From positions 1 to 64,000 of the forward strand of contig JBEIGB010000002.1 in NCBI GenBank assembly GCA_040382095.1: 64,000 nucleotides of DNA. Reading direction: 5' to 3'. The notes beneath the pieces were generated by a model. That model searched no databases. It was not told the DNA's origin and saw nothing but the letters and a program-made list of their open reading frames with translations. Positions 42,595-50,843 of the stretch are shown here, one piece after another. Position 1 is the stretch's first letter; each line of letters opens with the position of its first letter. The translations under genes were made by a program, and so were the position numbers. This stretch comes from JADJPL01 sp040382095. GTDB lineage: Bacteria > Bacteroidota > Bacteroidia > Chitinophagales > Saprospiraceae.

Positions 42595-43152
42595 ATGGCT
42601 AAAAAATCACCTAGAGACAGAATGAGCAATGAAATCAATGCAGGCTCGATGGCCGATATTGCTTTCCTTTTGCTCATATTCTTCCTGGTCACTACGACCA
42701 TCGTGGAAGATAAAGGGATTACTGTCAAGTTGCCGCCGTGGTCTGAAGAAGAGCCGGATATTACCAAGTTGAAAACCCGGAACGTTTACTCTGTACTCGT
42801 CAATGCTCAAAATGAACTCCTCGTGAGGGGTCAGCCAATGCGTATTGATGAATTGCGGATGAACGCCAAGGAATTCATCTCAAATCCGACGCAGCGCGAC
42901 GACTATGCCGAACGGGCAAGCAAAGCCCTTATCATGCTCAAAAACGACCGGGGCACCAATTACAAAACCTACCTTGCCGTTTACAATGAACTGAAAGGTG
43001 CGTATAATGAACTTTGGGACGAAATGTCGCGTAGAAACTATGGAAGGCCCTATAGTGAAGACCTCCCAATCGCCTGGAAAAAGAAGATCAAAGAGGAAAT
43101 CCCTATGGTACTTTCTGAAGCAGAACCGACTGCCTTCGGTGAAGAAAAATAA
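42595..43152 (+). CDS. exbD: ExbD/TolR-family biopolymer transport protein (first copy)
   Basis: 185-residue TolR/ExbD-type protein with one TM helix. The hallmark is NAGSMADIAFLLLIFFLVTT (about 14-33), where the first Asp (Asp20 in ADIAF) is the proton-carrying residue. A periplasmic domain follows (KLPPWSEEEPDITKLKTRNV) and a C-terminal extension that is long for the family. I took the ATG at 42595 because the upstream frame to 42499 overlaps the small membrane gene. A second ExbD follows after 97 bp. Confidence 0.93.
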   Translation: MAKKSPRDRMSNEINAGSMADIAFLLLIFFLVTTTIVEDKGITVKLPPWSEEEPDITKLKTRNVYSVLVNAQNELLVRGQPMRIDELRMNAKEFISNPTQRDDYAERASKALIMLKNDRGTNYKTYLAVYNELKGAYNELWDEMSRRNYGRPYSEDLPIAWKKKIKEEIPMVLSEAEPTAFGEEK

Positions 43153-43249
43153 TTAAAGGGCGTAATACGCTTTTATCGCTTTCGCCAGGTTTACCGGTAT
43201 CAGGGCAAGCCCTACCGCCTAAACATGGTGAAAAAAACAAAGAGGAACT

Positions 43250-43717
43250 ATGTCAAAGTTTGCTAAAAAACGGGGAAAAAGCCTTCCCGCGATCAGCACG
43301 GCCTCGTTGCCCGACATCGTGTTTATGCTCCTGTTCTTCTTCATGGTAGTCACTAAGCTTCGCGATTCTGAACTTAAGCTGAAAATTTCTACGCCTTTCG
43401 CGACCGAATTGACAAAACTTGAGGAAAAATCTTTGGTCAACTACATCTACATTGGCCGCCCGATTGAACGCTATCAGGCTGTTTATGGTACTAAACCAAG
43501 GATGCAATTAGGAGATAAATTTGCCGAAATCAACGAAATCCCGCTCTTTCTCGAGCGCTTCAAGGTGAAAGTTCCTGAACCACAGCGCCCCAAAATCACC
43601 TCTTCCCTCCGTGTGGATGGCGATGTGACCATGGGTATCGTGCAGGATGTGAAAACACAGCTCAGGAAATCCAGCCAATTAAAAGTAAACTATTCGGCAA
43701 AGAAAAAACCGGATTAA
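43250..43717 (+). CDS. exbD: ExbD/TolR-family biopolymer transport protein (second copy)
   Basis: 155-residue ExbD-like protein: basic N terminus SKFAKKRGKSLP, then TASLPDIVFMLLFFFMVVTK with the conserved Asp (LPDIVF), then the periplasmic domain ending in a basic tail. It differs clearly from the first copy (which has ADIAF). Two unequal ExbD proteins with one ExbB are common in Bacteroidota and probably form a heteromeric rotor stator. The gene ends with a strong bidirectional terminator 77 bp on. Confidence 0.92.
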   Translation: MSKFAKKRGKSLPAISTASLPDIVFMLLFFFMVVTKLRDSELKLKISTPFATELTKLEEKSLVNYIYIGRPIERYQAVYGTKPRMQLGDKFAEINEIPLFLERFKVKVPEPQRPKITSSLRVDGDVTMGIVQDVKTQLRKSSQLKVNYSAKKKPD

Positions 43718-43733
43718 CTTTTACCGGCCTGAA

Positions 43734-43835
43734 GCACCTGGATTTTTCCTGATCTCAGGTGCGTGCATGTGAACAGGAAGATCTTTTCAACATAATAGAG
43801 CGGTACCGAAGTGATTTGGTACCGCTCTATTGTTT
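43734..43835. terminator. Bidirectional terminator between exbD and the DUF4293 gene
   Basis: Main hairpin: 14-bp perfect stem AATAGAGCGGTACC (43794-43807) with GGTACCGCTCTATT (43818-43831) and a 10-base loop, flanked by A/T-rich sequence. A weaker upstream stem GCACCTG / CAGGTGC (43734-43740 with 43756-43762) precedes it. The convergent genes end at 43717 and 43862. Confidence 0.75.
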
Positions 43836-43861
43836 GTGAAAGATGGGTCTTTCGTCAGTAT

Positions 43862-44305
43862 CTAGCGCAAACGGTCAGCAGAACGCACGAGCTTTTCATC
43901 TTTTCGGATATACCAAAAAGCCAGCAGAAGCGCGGCGAATCCCAAAATGGGAAGGATAGCTCCGACACCAAGCCTGAGGGAAGCAAAAATATCCCGCACT
44001 TTTTCGTCTTCCCAGAGATAAAAAATAGCGAGGACAGTACCGATGAAGCCGGCATCAGCAGAAAAAATCGCCATTTTCATTTGCAAAGAACGGTTTCTAA
44101 ACAAAAATACCCCAATAAGGGCCAGTAAACTGCTCAGGCTAAAAAGCCCCAGAAGCACTGGCTTTTCCTGGGCAGTATAAACCCCATCCGCTAAAATCCC
44201 AGCTCCTTGGATACCAGATTCCAGGGAAGTAAAAGGAAAAAACAATACGGCCAACATAGAAATACTGCCCAACAACAGAAAAATCGTTTGGATACGTTGA
44301 ATCAT
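43862..44305 (-). CDS. DUF4293 family membrane protein
   Basis: 147-residue inner-membrane protein typical of Bacteroidota. It begins MIQRIQTIFLLLGSISMLA and ends with the family signature RKDEKLVRSADRLR. Four TM helices are visible (near 8-27, 53-73, 80-102 and 111-130). The ATG at 44305 is chosen over the one at 44335 because the family starts with MIQRIQ. Function unknown. It is divergent from the FAD-dependent oxidoreductase, with a 41-bp shared region. Confidence 0.87.
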   Translation of the reverse strand: MIQRIQTIFLLLGSISMLAVLFFPFTSLESGIQGAGILADGVYTAQEKPVLLGLFSLSSLLALIGVFLFRNRSLQMKMAIFSADAGFIGTVLAIFYLWEDEKVRDIFASLRLGVGAILPILGFAALLLAFWYIRKDEKLVRSADRLR

Positions 44306-44346
44306 AGTCCTGTTTTTTTGTGTAAATTTATTCAACCCTGCCTATA

Positions 44347-45501
44347 ATGGAAGCATTTTCCTGGAGTTATTGGGAAAAACAATGTTATTTAGATCATTTT
44401 CCTATTGCGATTATCGGCAGCGGGATTGTCGGGCTCAGTGCGGCTATCCAGTTGAAGACATGGGCACCTGAGCTCCCGGTGCTGGTCCTGGAACGCGGCC
44501 CCCTACCTACCGGCGCAAGTACAAAAAATGCCGGATTTGCCTGCTTCGGGAGTATGACGGAACTCCTCGACGACCTTTCCACAACCGATGCGGCAGCAGT
44601 CTGGGGGCTTGTCGAAAGGCGTTACAAAGGGCTACTGAACTTGCGCAAAAAACTCGGGGACAGGGCTATTGGTTATGAACCCCTTGGGGGCTATGAACTC
44701 TTTCGCCCGGAAGATGCACCCGCTTTCCAGGATTGCCTCGAAGCCATGCCCAACTTCAACCAAGCCCTTAGGGAGATCACCGGGCATAAAGCAACGTTCC
44801 GGACTGCTGACGAAGCCATCCCCGCCTTGGGGTTTGGAAAAGTCAACCAACTGATTCTGAACACCTGCGAAGGCCAGTTGCATACCGGAAAAATGATGCG
44901 GGCGCTCATCGGCATGGCCAGGGAAAAAGGTGTCGAAATCCTTAATGGAGTGCAGATTAGCGGGATCTATCAGGAAAATAATGGGGTCCTTGTCCATTGT
45001 GCCCCAGGTGGCCCGCTTTTTTTTCAACATATCCTGCTTGCGACAAATGGCCTTACCAGGCGTTTGTTGCCGGAGCTCGATATCCGCCCTGCCCGCAACC
45101 AGGTCCTGATTACCGCACCCATCCCCAATCTCCCGTTTCAGGGTAGCTTCCACTATGACCGTGGATATTATTATTTCAGAAATATTGACCAGCGCATCCT
45201 GCTCGGTGGAGGCCGTAATCTCGACCCCCTGGGGGAAGCAACAGATACTTTCGGCACAACACCTGAAATAAAAGCAGCGCTCCGGCGTCTTTTATCCGAT
45301 ATTATCCTGCCCCACCGGGAAATCACTATTGAAAGTTGGTGGAGCGGTATCCTTGGCCTTGGGCCGGAGAAGAAGCCAATTATCGAGAATGTCTCGCCTG
45401 GGATTACCGTTGCAGCCAGGCTTGGCGGCATGGGCGTTGCGATCGGCACACTCGTTGGTGAAGATGCCGCAGCGTTGTTGTGGCAGCGTTATAACAGTTA
45501 A
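44347..45501 (+). CDS. FAD-dependent oxidoreductase (DAO family)
   Basis: 384-residue D-amino-acid-oxidase-type flavoprotein. The Rossmann dinucleotide motif is PIAIIGSGIVGLSAAIQLKT (20-39, GSGIVG) with the Glu ending strand two in VLVLERGPLPTGAS. The TKNAGFACFGSMTELLDDL segment following it is typical of a Bacteroidota branch. The C-terminal part has WWSGILGLGPEKKPIIENV and a closing GGMGVAIGTLVGEDAA (FAD-binding helix). Candidate substrates are amino acids or N-methylated amines; none can be fixed. The OstA-like gene follows after 43 bp. Confidence 0.88.
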   Translation: MEAFSWSYWEKQCYLDHFPIAIIGSGIVGLSAAIQLKTWAPELPVLVLERGPLPTGASTKNAGFACFGSMTELLDDLSTTDAAAVWGLVERRYKGLLNLRKKLGDRAIGYEPLGGYELFRPEDAPAFQDCLEAMPNFNQALREITGHKATFRTADEAIPALGFGKVNQLILNTCEGQLHTGKMMRALIGMAREKGVEILNGVQISGIYQENNGVLVHCAPGGPLFFQHILLATNGLTRRLLPELDIRPARNQVLITAPIPNLPFQGSFHYDRGYYYFRNIDQRILLGGGRNLDPLGEATDTFGTTPEIKAALRRLLSDIILPHREITIESWWSGILGLGPEKKPIIENVSPGITVAARLGGMGVAIGTLVGEDAAALLWQRYNS

Positions 45502-45514
45502 GCGGAAAATTTAG

Positions 45515-45522
45515 TAATTTTG
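45515..45522 (+). promoter_or_regulatory. -7 promoter element before the OstA-like gene (TAATTTTG)
   Basis: TAATTTTG matches TAnnTTTG, 22 bp before the ATG at 45545. No -33 TTTG at the expected distance. Confidence 0.45.
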
Positions 45523-45544
45523 TGCCCCGAATCAAGGAATTAGC

Positions 45545-47359
45545 ATGAATGGCATCCGTTTGTTGAGCTTTGTGGCAGTAATCTGCCTGGCATTTTCAGC
45601 CAGCGGCCAGCAGACCGGGCAAGTGCCCGCGAATAAAGGCCAGCGTATCCGGGTCGTTCATTCCCTGGAGCTCCGGCTCGTTCAGGAACTCGAAAACGCC
45701 ATCCAGGTACTCCGGGGAAAAGTTGAACTTCGGCAGGACAGTGTGTTTATGTACTGCGATTCCGCGCGTATTGAAAATGAAACCCTGTTGAGCGCGTTCC
45801 GGAATGTACTCATCCAGCAGGGGGATTCCCTCCAGATTTTCGCCGATCAGCTCATTTATGACGGTACGACCCGTCTGGCAATTCTCGAGGGCAACGTCGT
45901 CCTCATCAATGCCGGTCAGCAGCTCTTCACTGAATCCCTGGAGTACGACCTCAATACCAGGATCGCGCGATATTTCACCGGAGCCACCCTCATCAGCGAT
46001 TCGCTGCAACTGAGCAGCAGAAGGGGCTTCTATCTGGCCGAAACCCAGGAAGTTTTTTTCAGGGATAGTGTAAGAGTCGTTGATCCGAGATTTTCTTTGA
46101 AGTCGGACTCCTTGAAATATTTTGTCCCTTCGCGCACTGTTGGCCTGCTCGGCCCGACTTTACTCGCCACGGACAGCAGTAAAATTTACTGCGAAGGCGG
46201 CTATTACGAAACCCTCACCGAAAAGGCCCTGTTCACTGGCAATGCCCAGTATCAGAAAGGCAGCCAAACTGCAACTGCCGACAGTATTTCTTTTGACAAC
46301 CGCAATAAATCCTACGAACTTGTTGGCAATGCCCGCGTAGTGGACAGCACGCGTCGGGCCGAAGCCGATTTTATACGCTACGATGAGGCTGGCGATCAGA
46401 TTTATCTCAAGGGAAACGCACACTTCCGTGAAGATGCCCAGGACATCCGGGGTGAGGAAATCCGTTACGACAGCAAAAATAAAACCTATTCGACCAGAGG
46501 CAGATCATTGATCAGTGACCCGCCGCAGCTCCTCGAGGCCGATTCGGTGGACTTTTCAGAAACGGCTGCTCTTGGCCGGGCCCAGGGGAACGTCATCTGG
46601 CGCGATACCAGTGACCAATACACTATTCTTTGTGCCCAGGCAGACTATGACCGTTCGCGGGATTACCTCAAAGCCAGTGGAGGGTTGCCCGGCAGGCCGG
46701 AACTGATTAGTATGCTCGAGGGAGATTCGCTTTTCCTTTCTGCAGATACCCTACTGGTCACCCGGCAGGATTCCAGTGCCGGGGATACGGCCAGGACGAT
46801 GCAGGCCATTGGGCAGGTACGGATGTATAAAAGCAATTTTCAGGCCCTTTGCGATTCTATGGCCTACAACGGCCAGGATTCTACCTTCGCCCTGTTCGGA
46901 AGCCCTGTAATCTGGTCAGATACCAGCCAGTTTACAGCGGATACGATTATTCTGTACCTGCGGGAGGGCAAAATCCAGCAAATCAAACTGCTCAATAATG
47001 GGTTCATCCTGATCGCCGGGCAGGGTGGTTTTTTTGACCAGATCAAAGGCAGGAATATCGTGGCCCATTTTACGGATAGCAAACTGCAGCGCATGGATGC
47101 CTCTGGTAACGCCGAGGTTATCTATTATGCAAAAGATTCCGATGGTGCTTTTATCGGCGTCAACCAGACCTCTTGTAGCGAGATGATTATCCGGATGGCC
47201 AACAACCAGATCCAACGCATTACATTCCTTGCACAGCCTACCGCTAAATTATTGCCAATGGGCCAGACCGACCACGAAGCCCTCAAGCTTAAAGGCTTCA
47301 AGCTCATCCAGGAGGGGCGGCCTCTGCGGCGGGAAGACATATATGTGCATAGCCAGTAA
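45545..47359 (+). CDS. OstA-like protein (LPS-transport LptD/OstA N-terminal domain family)
   Basis: 604-residue exported protein with a cleavable signal (NGIRLLSFVAVICLAFSASG) and no C-terminal barrel, unlike full LptD (about 780 residues). The body consists of repeated beta-jellyroll motifs such as VELRQDSVFMYCDSARIENE, VRVVDPRFSLKSDSLKYF and TRRAEADFIRYDEAGD, the pattern of OstA/LptA-like periplasmic lipid-bridging domains. Bacteroidota commonly have such OstA-like proteins, presumed to help LPS transport across the periplasm. The BatE-like gene follows after 61 bp. Confidence 0.85.
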   Translation: MNGIRLLSFVAVICLAFSASGQQTGQVPANKGQRIRVVHSLELRLVQELENAIQVLRGKVELRQDSVFMYCDSARIENETLLSAFRNVLIQQGDSLQIFADQLIYDGTTRLAILEGNVVLINAGQQLFTESLEYDLNTRIARYFTGATLISDSLQLSSRRGFYLAETQEVFFRDSVRVVDPRFSLKSDSLKYFVPSRTVGLLGPTLLATDSSKIYCEGGYYETLTEKALFTGNAQYQKGSQTATADSISFDNRNKSYELVGNARVVDSTRRAEADFIRYDEAGDQIYLKGNAHFREDAQDIRGEEIRYDSKNKTYSTRGRSLISDPPQLLEADSVDFSETAALGRAQGNVIWRDTSDQYTILCAQADYDRSRDYLKASGGLPGRPELISMLEGDSLFLSADTLLVTRQDSSAGDTARTMQAIGQVRMYKSNFQALCDSMAYNGQDSTFALFGSPVIWSDTSQFTADTIILYLREGKIQQIKLLNNGFILIAGQGGFFDQIKGRNIVAHFTDSKLQRMDASGNAEVIYYAKDSDGAFIGVNQTSCSEMIIRMANNQIQRITFLAQPTAKLLPMGQTDHEALKLKGFKLIQEGRPLRREDIYVHSQ

Positions 47360-47420
47360 AAAACCCTGTAATCGTGGGCAGATCGCTATTTTTAATACCT
47401 GATAACGCATCTTCAACGGA

Positions 47421-48179
47421 ATGAAAAAGGACACCTTTAGGCGGCAACTCCTGTTTATCGCGATTTGCCTGTCGGTTGGGCTACCTGGTAGTTTTGGCCG
47501 GCTGCCCGGGTCATGGTCGAAAGCGGCCATAGCCTACCAGGAGGGTAATTACGGGGAGGCAGCCAACGCATATCAAACGCTGTTGCGCCAGGGGTATCGC
47601 GACCCCGCGCTTTACTACAACCTGGGACAATGCTATCTACGCAATGGAGAAAAAGGGAAGGCCGTATTGGCCTTTGAACGGGCCTTGCGCCTGAAGCCGG
47701 GTGCAAAAGCCATAAAAACCGCACTCGTGCAGGTACGCGGGGAGCTGACCGATCAACTGGCCGAAAAGGAAGTTTTCGCGCCATTAGAAGCCGTACGGCG
47801 CATTGCCCCTGCCAGGTGGGCGCTCATTGCAATCATTGCGCTATCGACAGGTTTCATCCTTTGGATACTCGCACAACGACTGGACGAGAAACGGGTCTTT
47901 CGCATTTTGGCAGGCGGTTGCACTACCCTCGCGATATTCGCATTGGCAAGCGCCGGATACACCGATTTTATGGAAAACGATCCCAGACAGGCAATTGTCA
48001 TCAAAGAAGCGACTACACTATTCCAGGCACCCGACCGTAAAAGTCCTGAGATCAGGCAAATACACGAAGGCACCAAAGTACACGTGGCCGATCAACTCGC
48101 TCCATGGGCGAAAATCAGATTAGGGAACGGCGACGAAGGCTGGCTAACTACGACGGATATTGAGCGGATTGTACAATGA
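47421..48179 (+). CDS. BatE-like TPR and SH3-domain membrane protein
   Basis: 252-residue protein with an N-terminal signal-like stretch (LLFIAICLSVGLPGSFG), a TPR region (YQEGNYGEAANAYQTLLRQG, ALYYNLGQCYLRNGEKGKAV), two TM helices (ALIAIIALSTGFILWILA and ILAGGCTTLAIFALASAGY) and a C-terminal SH3-like domain (TTLFQAPDRKSPEIRQI, KIRLGNGDEGWL). This matches the Bacteroidota BatE architecture. The bat operon (batA-batD) is not nearby, so the assignment rests on domain order. After the stop comes a hairpin repeat unit. Confidence 0.8.
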   Translation: MKKDTFRRQLLFIAICLSVGLPGSFGRLPGSWSKAAIAYQEGNYGEAANAYQTLLRQGYRDPALYYNLGQCYLRNGEKGKAVLAFERALRLKPGAKAIKTALVQVRGELTDQLAEKEVFAPLEAVRRIAPARWALIAIIALSTGFILWILAQRLDEKRVFRILAGGCTTLAIFALASAGYTDFMENDPRQAIVIKEATTLFQAPDRKSPEIRQIHEGTKVHVADQLAPWAKIRLGNGDEGWLTTTDIERIVQ

Positions 48180-48206
48180 ATTCCGGCAGCTTATACCAAC
48201 AGATGG

Positions 48207-48309
48207 TATTTTTTTGGCGTGCCGCCGAAGTTTTTGGCATGCTGGCGAAGAATATTTCAGCCGGGGGGGCTCTCACAAGTTCTTTGGCAGCAAAAGCCGC
48301 CAAAAAATA
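48207..48309. repeat. Imperfect inverted repeat next to the 48.3-kb unit
   Basis: TATTTTTTTGGCG (48207-48219) faces CGCCAAAAAATA (48298-48309), one T different in length. Inside are direct GCGAAG/GCCGAAG segments. It lies directly in front of the composite unit at 48314 and looks like another decayed copy of the same repeat family. Confidence 0.45.
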
Positions 48310-48313
48310 TCAT

Positions 48314-48433
48314 GGGGTTGTATAGAAAGTACTCCGCCGCCTTCGGCGGCAGAAAGCTTATAAGAAAGCCTGCGGCCTTTCATTTGGCGGCTTACGCCGC
48401 CAAATGAAAGGCCGCAGGCTTTATATATACCCC
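48314..48433. repeat. Composite hairpin unit with a 27-bp perfect palindrome
   Basis: Opens with GGGGTTGTATAGAAAG (48314-48329) and closes with CTTTATATATACCCC (48419-48433), an imperfect inverted pair. A small GCCGCC-TTC-GGCGGC hairpin lies near 48335-48350. The main palindrome pairs 48365-48391 with 48396-48422, 27 bp without a mismatch, loop TTAC. Its sequence is G/C-rich and unrelated to members A-F. It sits between the convergent batE-like gene and rpmA, 9 bp from the latter's stop. Confidence 0.75.
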
Positions 48434-48442
48434 TGATTTACT

Positions 48443-49120
48443 TTACTCCTTACCCCCTTTTAATTCATCCTGGTAAGTTTCCAGTGCTTCCCACTGGCCA
48501 TCGGCTGCAAGTTGAGCCTGTTTTGGCCAGGTAGCAGGATCGTGCATACTGAACTTGCTGCCCCCTTCGTCCAGGATGGCATTGATCGCATCAACTGAAG
48601 TGGAAGCGAGCTGTGCCCAGGTCGTGATCCCGGCATTGTGGAGCAGTTCCTCGATTTTAGGGCCGATACCCTCAACCAGTTTGAGGTCGTTTTCCTTCAC
48701 TTTTTTTCCTGAGGGCAGTACGATAGCTTTTGCCTTAGCCTTTGGCGCTTCGACAATTTCCTCTGCTGCGGACTGCACCACTTCTTCAACAACAGGCTCG
48801 TGTACCACGGGAGCTGCGGCTACGGCGTGAGCTTTTGCAGCTGCAGGGCCGGGCACAACCGTACCATTCGTTGGAAGGATACTGACAAACGTGCGGTCGT
48901 GCTTCATTCTCCTGAAGGAAACCTTTCCGTCAACAGCGGCATGGAGGGTAAAATCCCTGCCCATATATACATTTTCACCGGCATGGAACTTGGTGCCCCG
49001 TTGCCGCACGAGGATATTACCCGCTTTGGCCAACTGGCCGCCGAACAGTTTTACGCCGAGCCGTTTACTTTTACTGTCCCGGCCGTTATCTGAACTACCT
49101 ACCCCTTTTTTATGTGCCAT
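48443..49120 (-). CDS. rpmA: 50S ribosomal protein L27 with helix-hairpin-helix C-terminal extension
   Basis: Residues 1-90 are a complete L27: MAHKKGVGSSDNGRDSKSKR, LGVKLFGGQLAKAGNILVRQ, RGTKFHAGENVYMGRDFTL. A long linker rich in Ala, Pro, Val and Glu (about 90-145: APVVHEPVVEEVVQSAAEEI) follows, then a domain with a helix-hairpin-helix signature DLKLVEGIGPKIEELLHNAG and ITTWAQLASTSVDAINAIL, ending acidic. Normal L27 has about 85-90 residues; this one has 225. The extension resembles the HhH tail that many Bacteroidota carry on L21. Here the adjacent L21 (101 residues) lacks it. L27 sits near the peptidyl transferase centre. Confidence 0.9.
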   Translation of the reverse strand: MAHKKGVGSSDNGRDSKSKRLGVKLFGGQLAKAGNILVRQRGTKFHAGENVYMGRDFTLHAAVDGKVSFRRMKHDRTFVSILPTNGTVVPGPAAAKAHAVAAAPVVHEPVVEEVVQSAAEEIVEAPKAKAKAIVLPSGKKVKENDLKLVEGIGPKIEELLHNAGITTWAQLASTSVDAINAILDEGGSKFSMHDPATWPKQAQLAADGQWEALETYQDELKGGKE

Positions 49121-49169
49121 GACATATCGTTTTATTAGTTTGGATGCTTGTACCTTGACGGGTTGTCAA

Positions 49170-49475
49170 TCAAGCGATCGAATCAATTTTGATTTTGGTG
49201 AATTGCTGGCGGTGGCCATTTTTCACGCGGTAGCCTTTGCGTCTTTTTTTCTTAAAGACGATAACCTTATCGCCTTTTTGATGACCTATGACGGTGGCTT
49301 TGACCTGGAGGGGGAGCACAGGCCTGCCCAATTCGACGCTACCGTCGCGGTCAACCAGTAGTACCTGGTCAAAAGCTACGGAATCCCCTTCTGCAGCGGC
49401 TAACCGGTGGACGAAGAGCTCCTGCCCTTCCTCGACTTTGAACTGTTGACCGGCTATCGTTACGATTGCAAACAT
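49170..49475 (-). CDS. rplU: 50S ribosomal protein L21
   Basis: 101-residue 23S rRNA-binding protein starting MFAIVTIAGQQFKVEEGQ at 49475. The upstream in-frame ATG at 49538 would add 21 residues with no resemblance. The end GYRVKNGHRQQFTKIKIDSI is the family's C terminus. In contrast to many Bacteroidota L21 proteins there is no C-terminal tail. The order rplU-rpmA is conserved, with a 49-bp gap. A TATATTTG promoter lies upstream. Confidence 0.96.
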   Translation of the reverse strand: MFAIVTIAGQQFKVEEGQELFVHRLAAAEGDSVAFDQVLLVDRDGSVELGRPVLPLQVKATVIGHQKGDKVIVFKKKRRKGYRVKNGHRQQFTKIKIDSIA

Positions 49476-49507
49476 GGTGAACCTTTTTGTGGTGATAAAA
49501 TTGGCTG

Positions 49508-49515
49508 CAAATATA
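49508..49515 (-). promoter_or_regulatory. -7 promoter element for rplU-rpmA (TATATTTG)
   Basis: TATATTTG on the minus strand, about 33 bp before the rplU start codon, giving a leader of about 27 bases. The -33 element is not seen at the expected distance. Confidence 0.55.
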
Positions 49516-49553
49516 GGGTTAATTTTGTGATCTGCCAAGAAAGGTCATGAAAA

Positions 49554-50843
49554 TCATATCAGTTGTTCCAATCTGAACGATTTTTTCAACCGCACGTTGC
49601 TGCGTTCGATCACCACATTCATTTTTGCCCCTGCCCTGCGTCGGAATTTAGCAGAAAGGTCTTGTAAATTCAGGAAAGCAACCGGGATGCCATTGACCGA
49701 TTTGACCTCATCGCCGCGCCGGATCCCTGCCCGTGCGGCAGGGCTGTTGGGTACGATATCGAACACGACGTACTTATTGAGGGTTGGCCCTGCAACGATC
49801 AGGATAAGCCCGCTGCGGTCATAGGTATAGTTGTTTTTGAAGCCCGGGACCGTTGTGAAATATAGCTGCTCACGGATATAATCAATTGTGACGATGAACC
49901 GGCGCAGCAGTTGGTTACCGATAATCCCATGGCGACCGGAGGTATTGAGGCTATCCATATCCCGGGGCAATTCCTGGAAATTGGTAATTACGTCGTCGAA
50001 AGGGACATTATGGATATGCAATTGTCTGATCCTACCCAGGTAGCCCTCCAGAAATCCACCCAGGCCGATGCCGATATTGCTGGGGATAGTTTTTTCCGGC
50101 AGGTGAAGATTGGGGTGGGTATTGGTATAGAGCAGTAAAGCCAGGCTTGCGCCCGTATCGAGCAGCAGCTTTGTACGGATTACCGTATCGGAAGCAAGCC
50201 GGGTTTGCGCCACGATATAGGGTTTGCCCCGCTGCATTTCCATCGGGTAATTGAAGCTGCGCGTGCCTTTGGGGGGCTCAAAGCCGTCCGGTGAGATAAA
50301 GGAAATGATCTGTTTCTGGTAATTGATCCGTACTACAAAGCGCCTGAACATATCTGCACCCAGAATCCCGTGGATTTGTATGCCTGAAAACTCCTCAAAG
50401 CGAAAGTAGTCTTCTTCCAGGACGAGAATATTGCGGTTGGCATTGCGTAAGTTCCCGACGGTGATACTGATTCCTCTGGCCAAATAAGCATATAGCTCGG
50501 TGGTCATGTCCGCACCCTGTAAGACGAAGCGCTTTTTGTAATCAATACTAAGAAGGTCGGTAATTTCCCGTTTCGAGAGTATTGTATATTCTGCCCCGGT
50601 ATCGAAGATGAAGCGCAGGGGGAATATATCATTGAACAACACCTTGACGACGATGAAGTTATTTTCGTATTCAAAAGGCACGTCAATTTGCCGGTTGTTG
50701 GCAGGCAAAAAACCTGGAAAGCCATATTCCTGGCCTTTAGCCCCCGGGGCGCGCCAAAAAACGAGTGCGCCGAGGCAAAAAACCCTGAACAGAACCGGGA
50801 ATGCCAGGGGCAGCGCTTTTTGCAAATCGTATTGTTTTTTCAT
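49554..50843 (-). CDS. Retropepsin-like aspartic protease with PDZ domain
   Basis: 429-residue secreted or membrane-associated protein with an N-terminal hydrophobic segment (LAFPVLFRVFCLGALVFW). It holds two aspartic-protease halves: FIFDTGAEYTILS (about 78-90) and LLLDTGASLALLL (about 237-249), each with DTG, followed by a PDZ domain (VFDIVPNSPAARAGIRRGDE, then VNGIPVAFLNLQDL). Two DTG halves in one chain fit a monomeric pepsin-like active site. The family is common in Bacteroidota; the substrate is unknown. It is on the same strand as rplU but 78 bp upstream of it. Confidence 0.88.
   Translation of the reverse strand: MKKQYDLQKALPLAFPVLFRVFCLGALVFWRAPGAKGQEYGFPGFLPANNRQIDVPFEYENNFIVVKVLFNDIFPLRFIFDTGAEYTILSKREITDLLSIDYKKRFVLQGADMTTELYAYLARGISITVGNLRNANRNILVLEEDYFRFEEFSGIQIHGILGADMFRRFVVRINYQKQIISFISPDGFEPPKGTRSFNYPMEMQRGKPYIVAQTRLASDTVIRTKLLLDTGASLALLLYTNTHPNLHLPEKTIPSNIGIGLGGFLEGYLGRIRQLHIHNVPFDDVITNFQELPRDMDSLNTSGRHGIIGNQLLRRFIVTIDYIREQLYFTTVPGFKNNYTYDRSGLILIVAGPTLNKYVVFDIVPNSPAARAGIRRGDEVKSVNGIPVAFLNLQDLSAKFRRRAGAKMNVVIERSNVRLKKSFRLEQLI

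Noticed and set aside
43811..44128. Plus-strand frame of 105 residues opposite the DUF4293 gene.
   Set aside because: Shadow of a recognised gene, with no family resemblance of its own.
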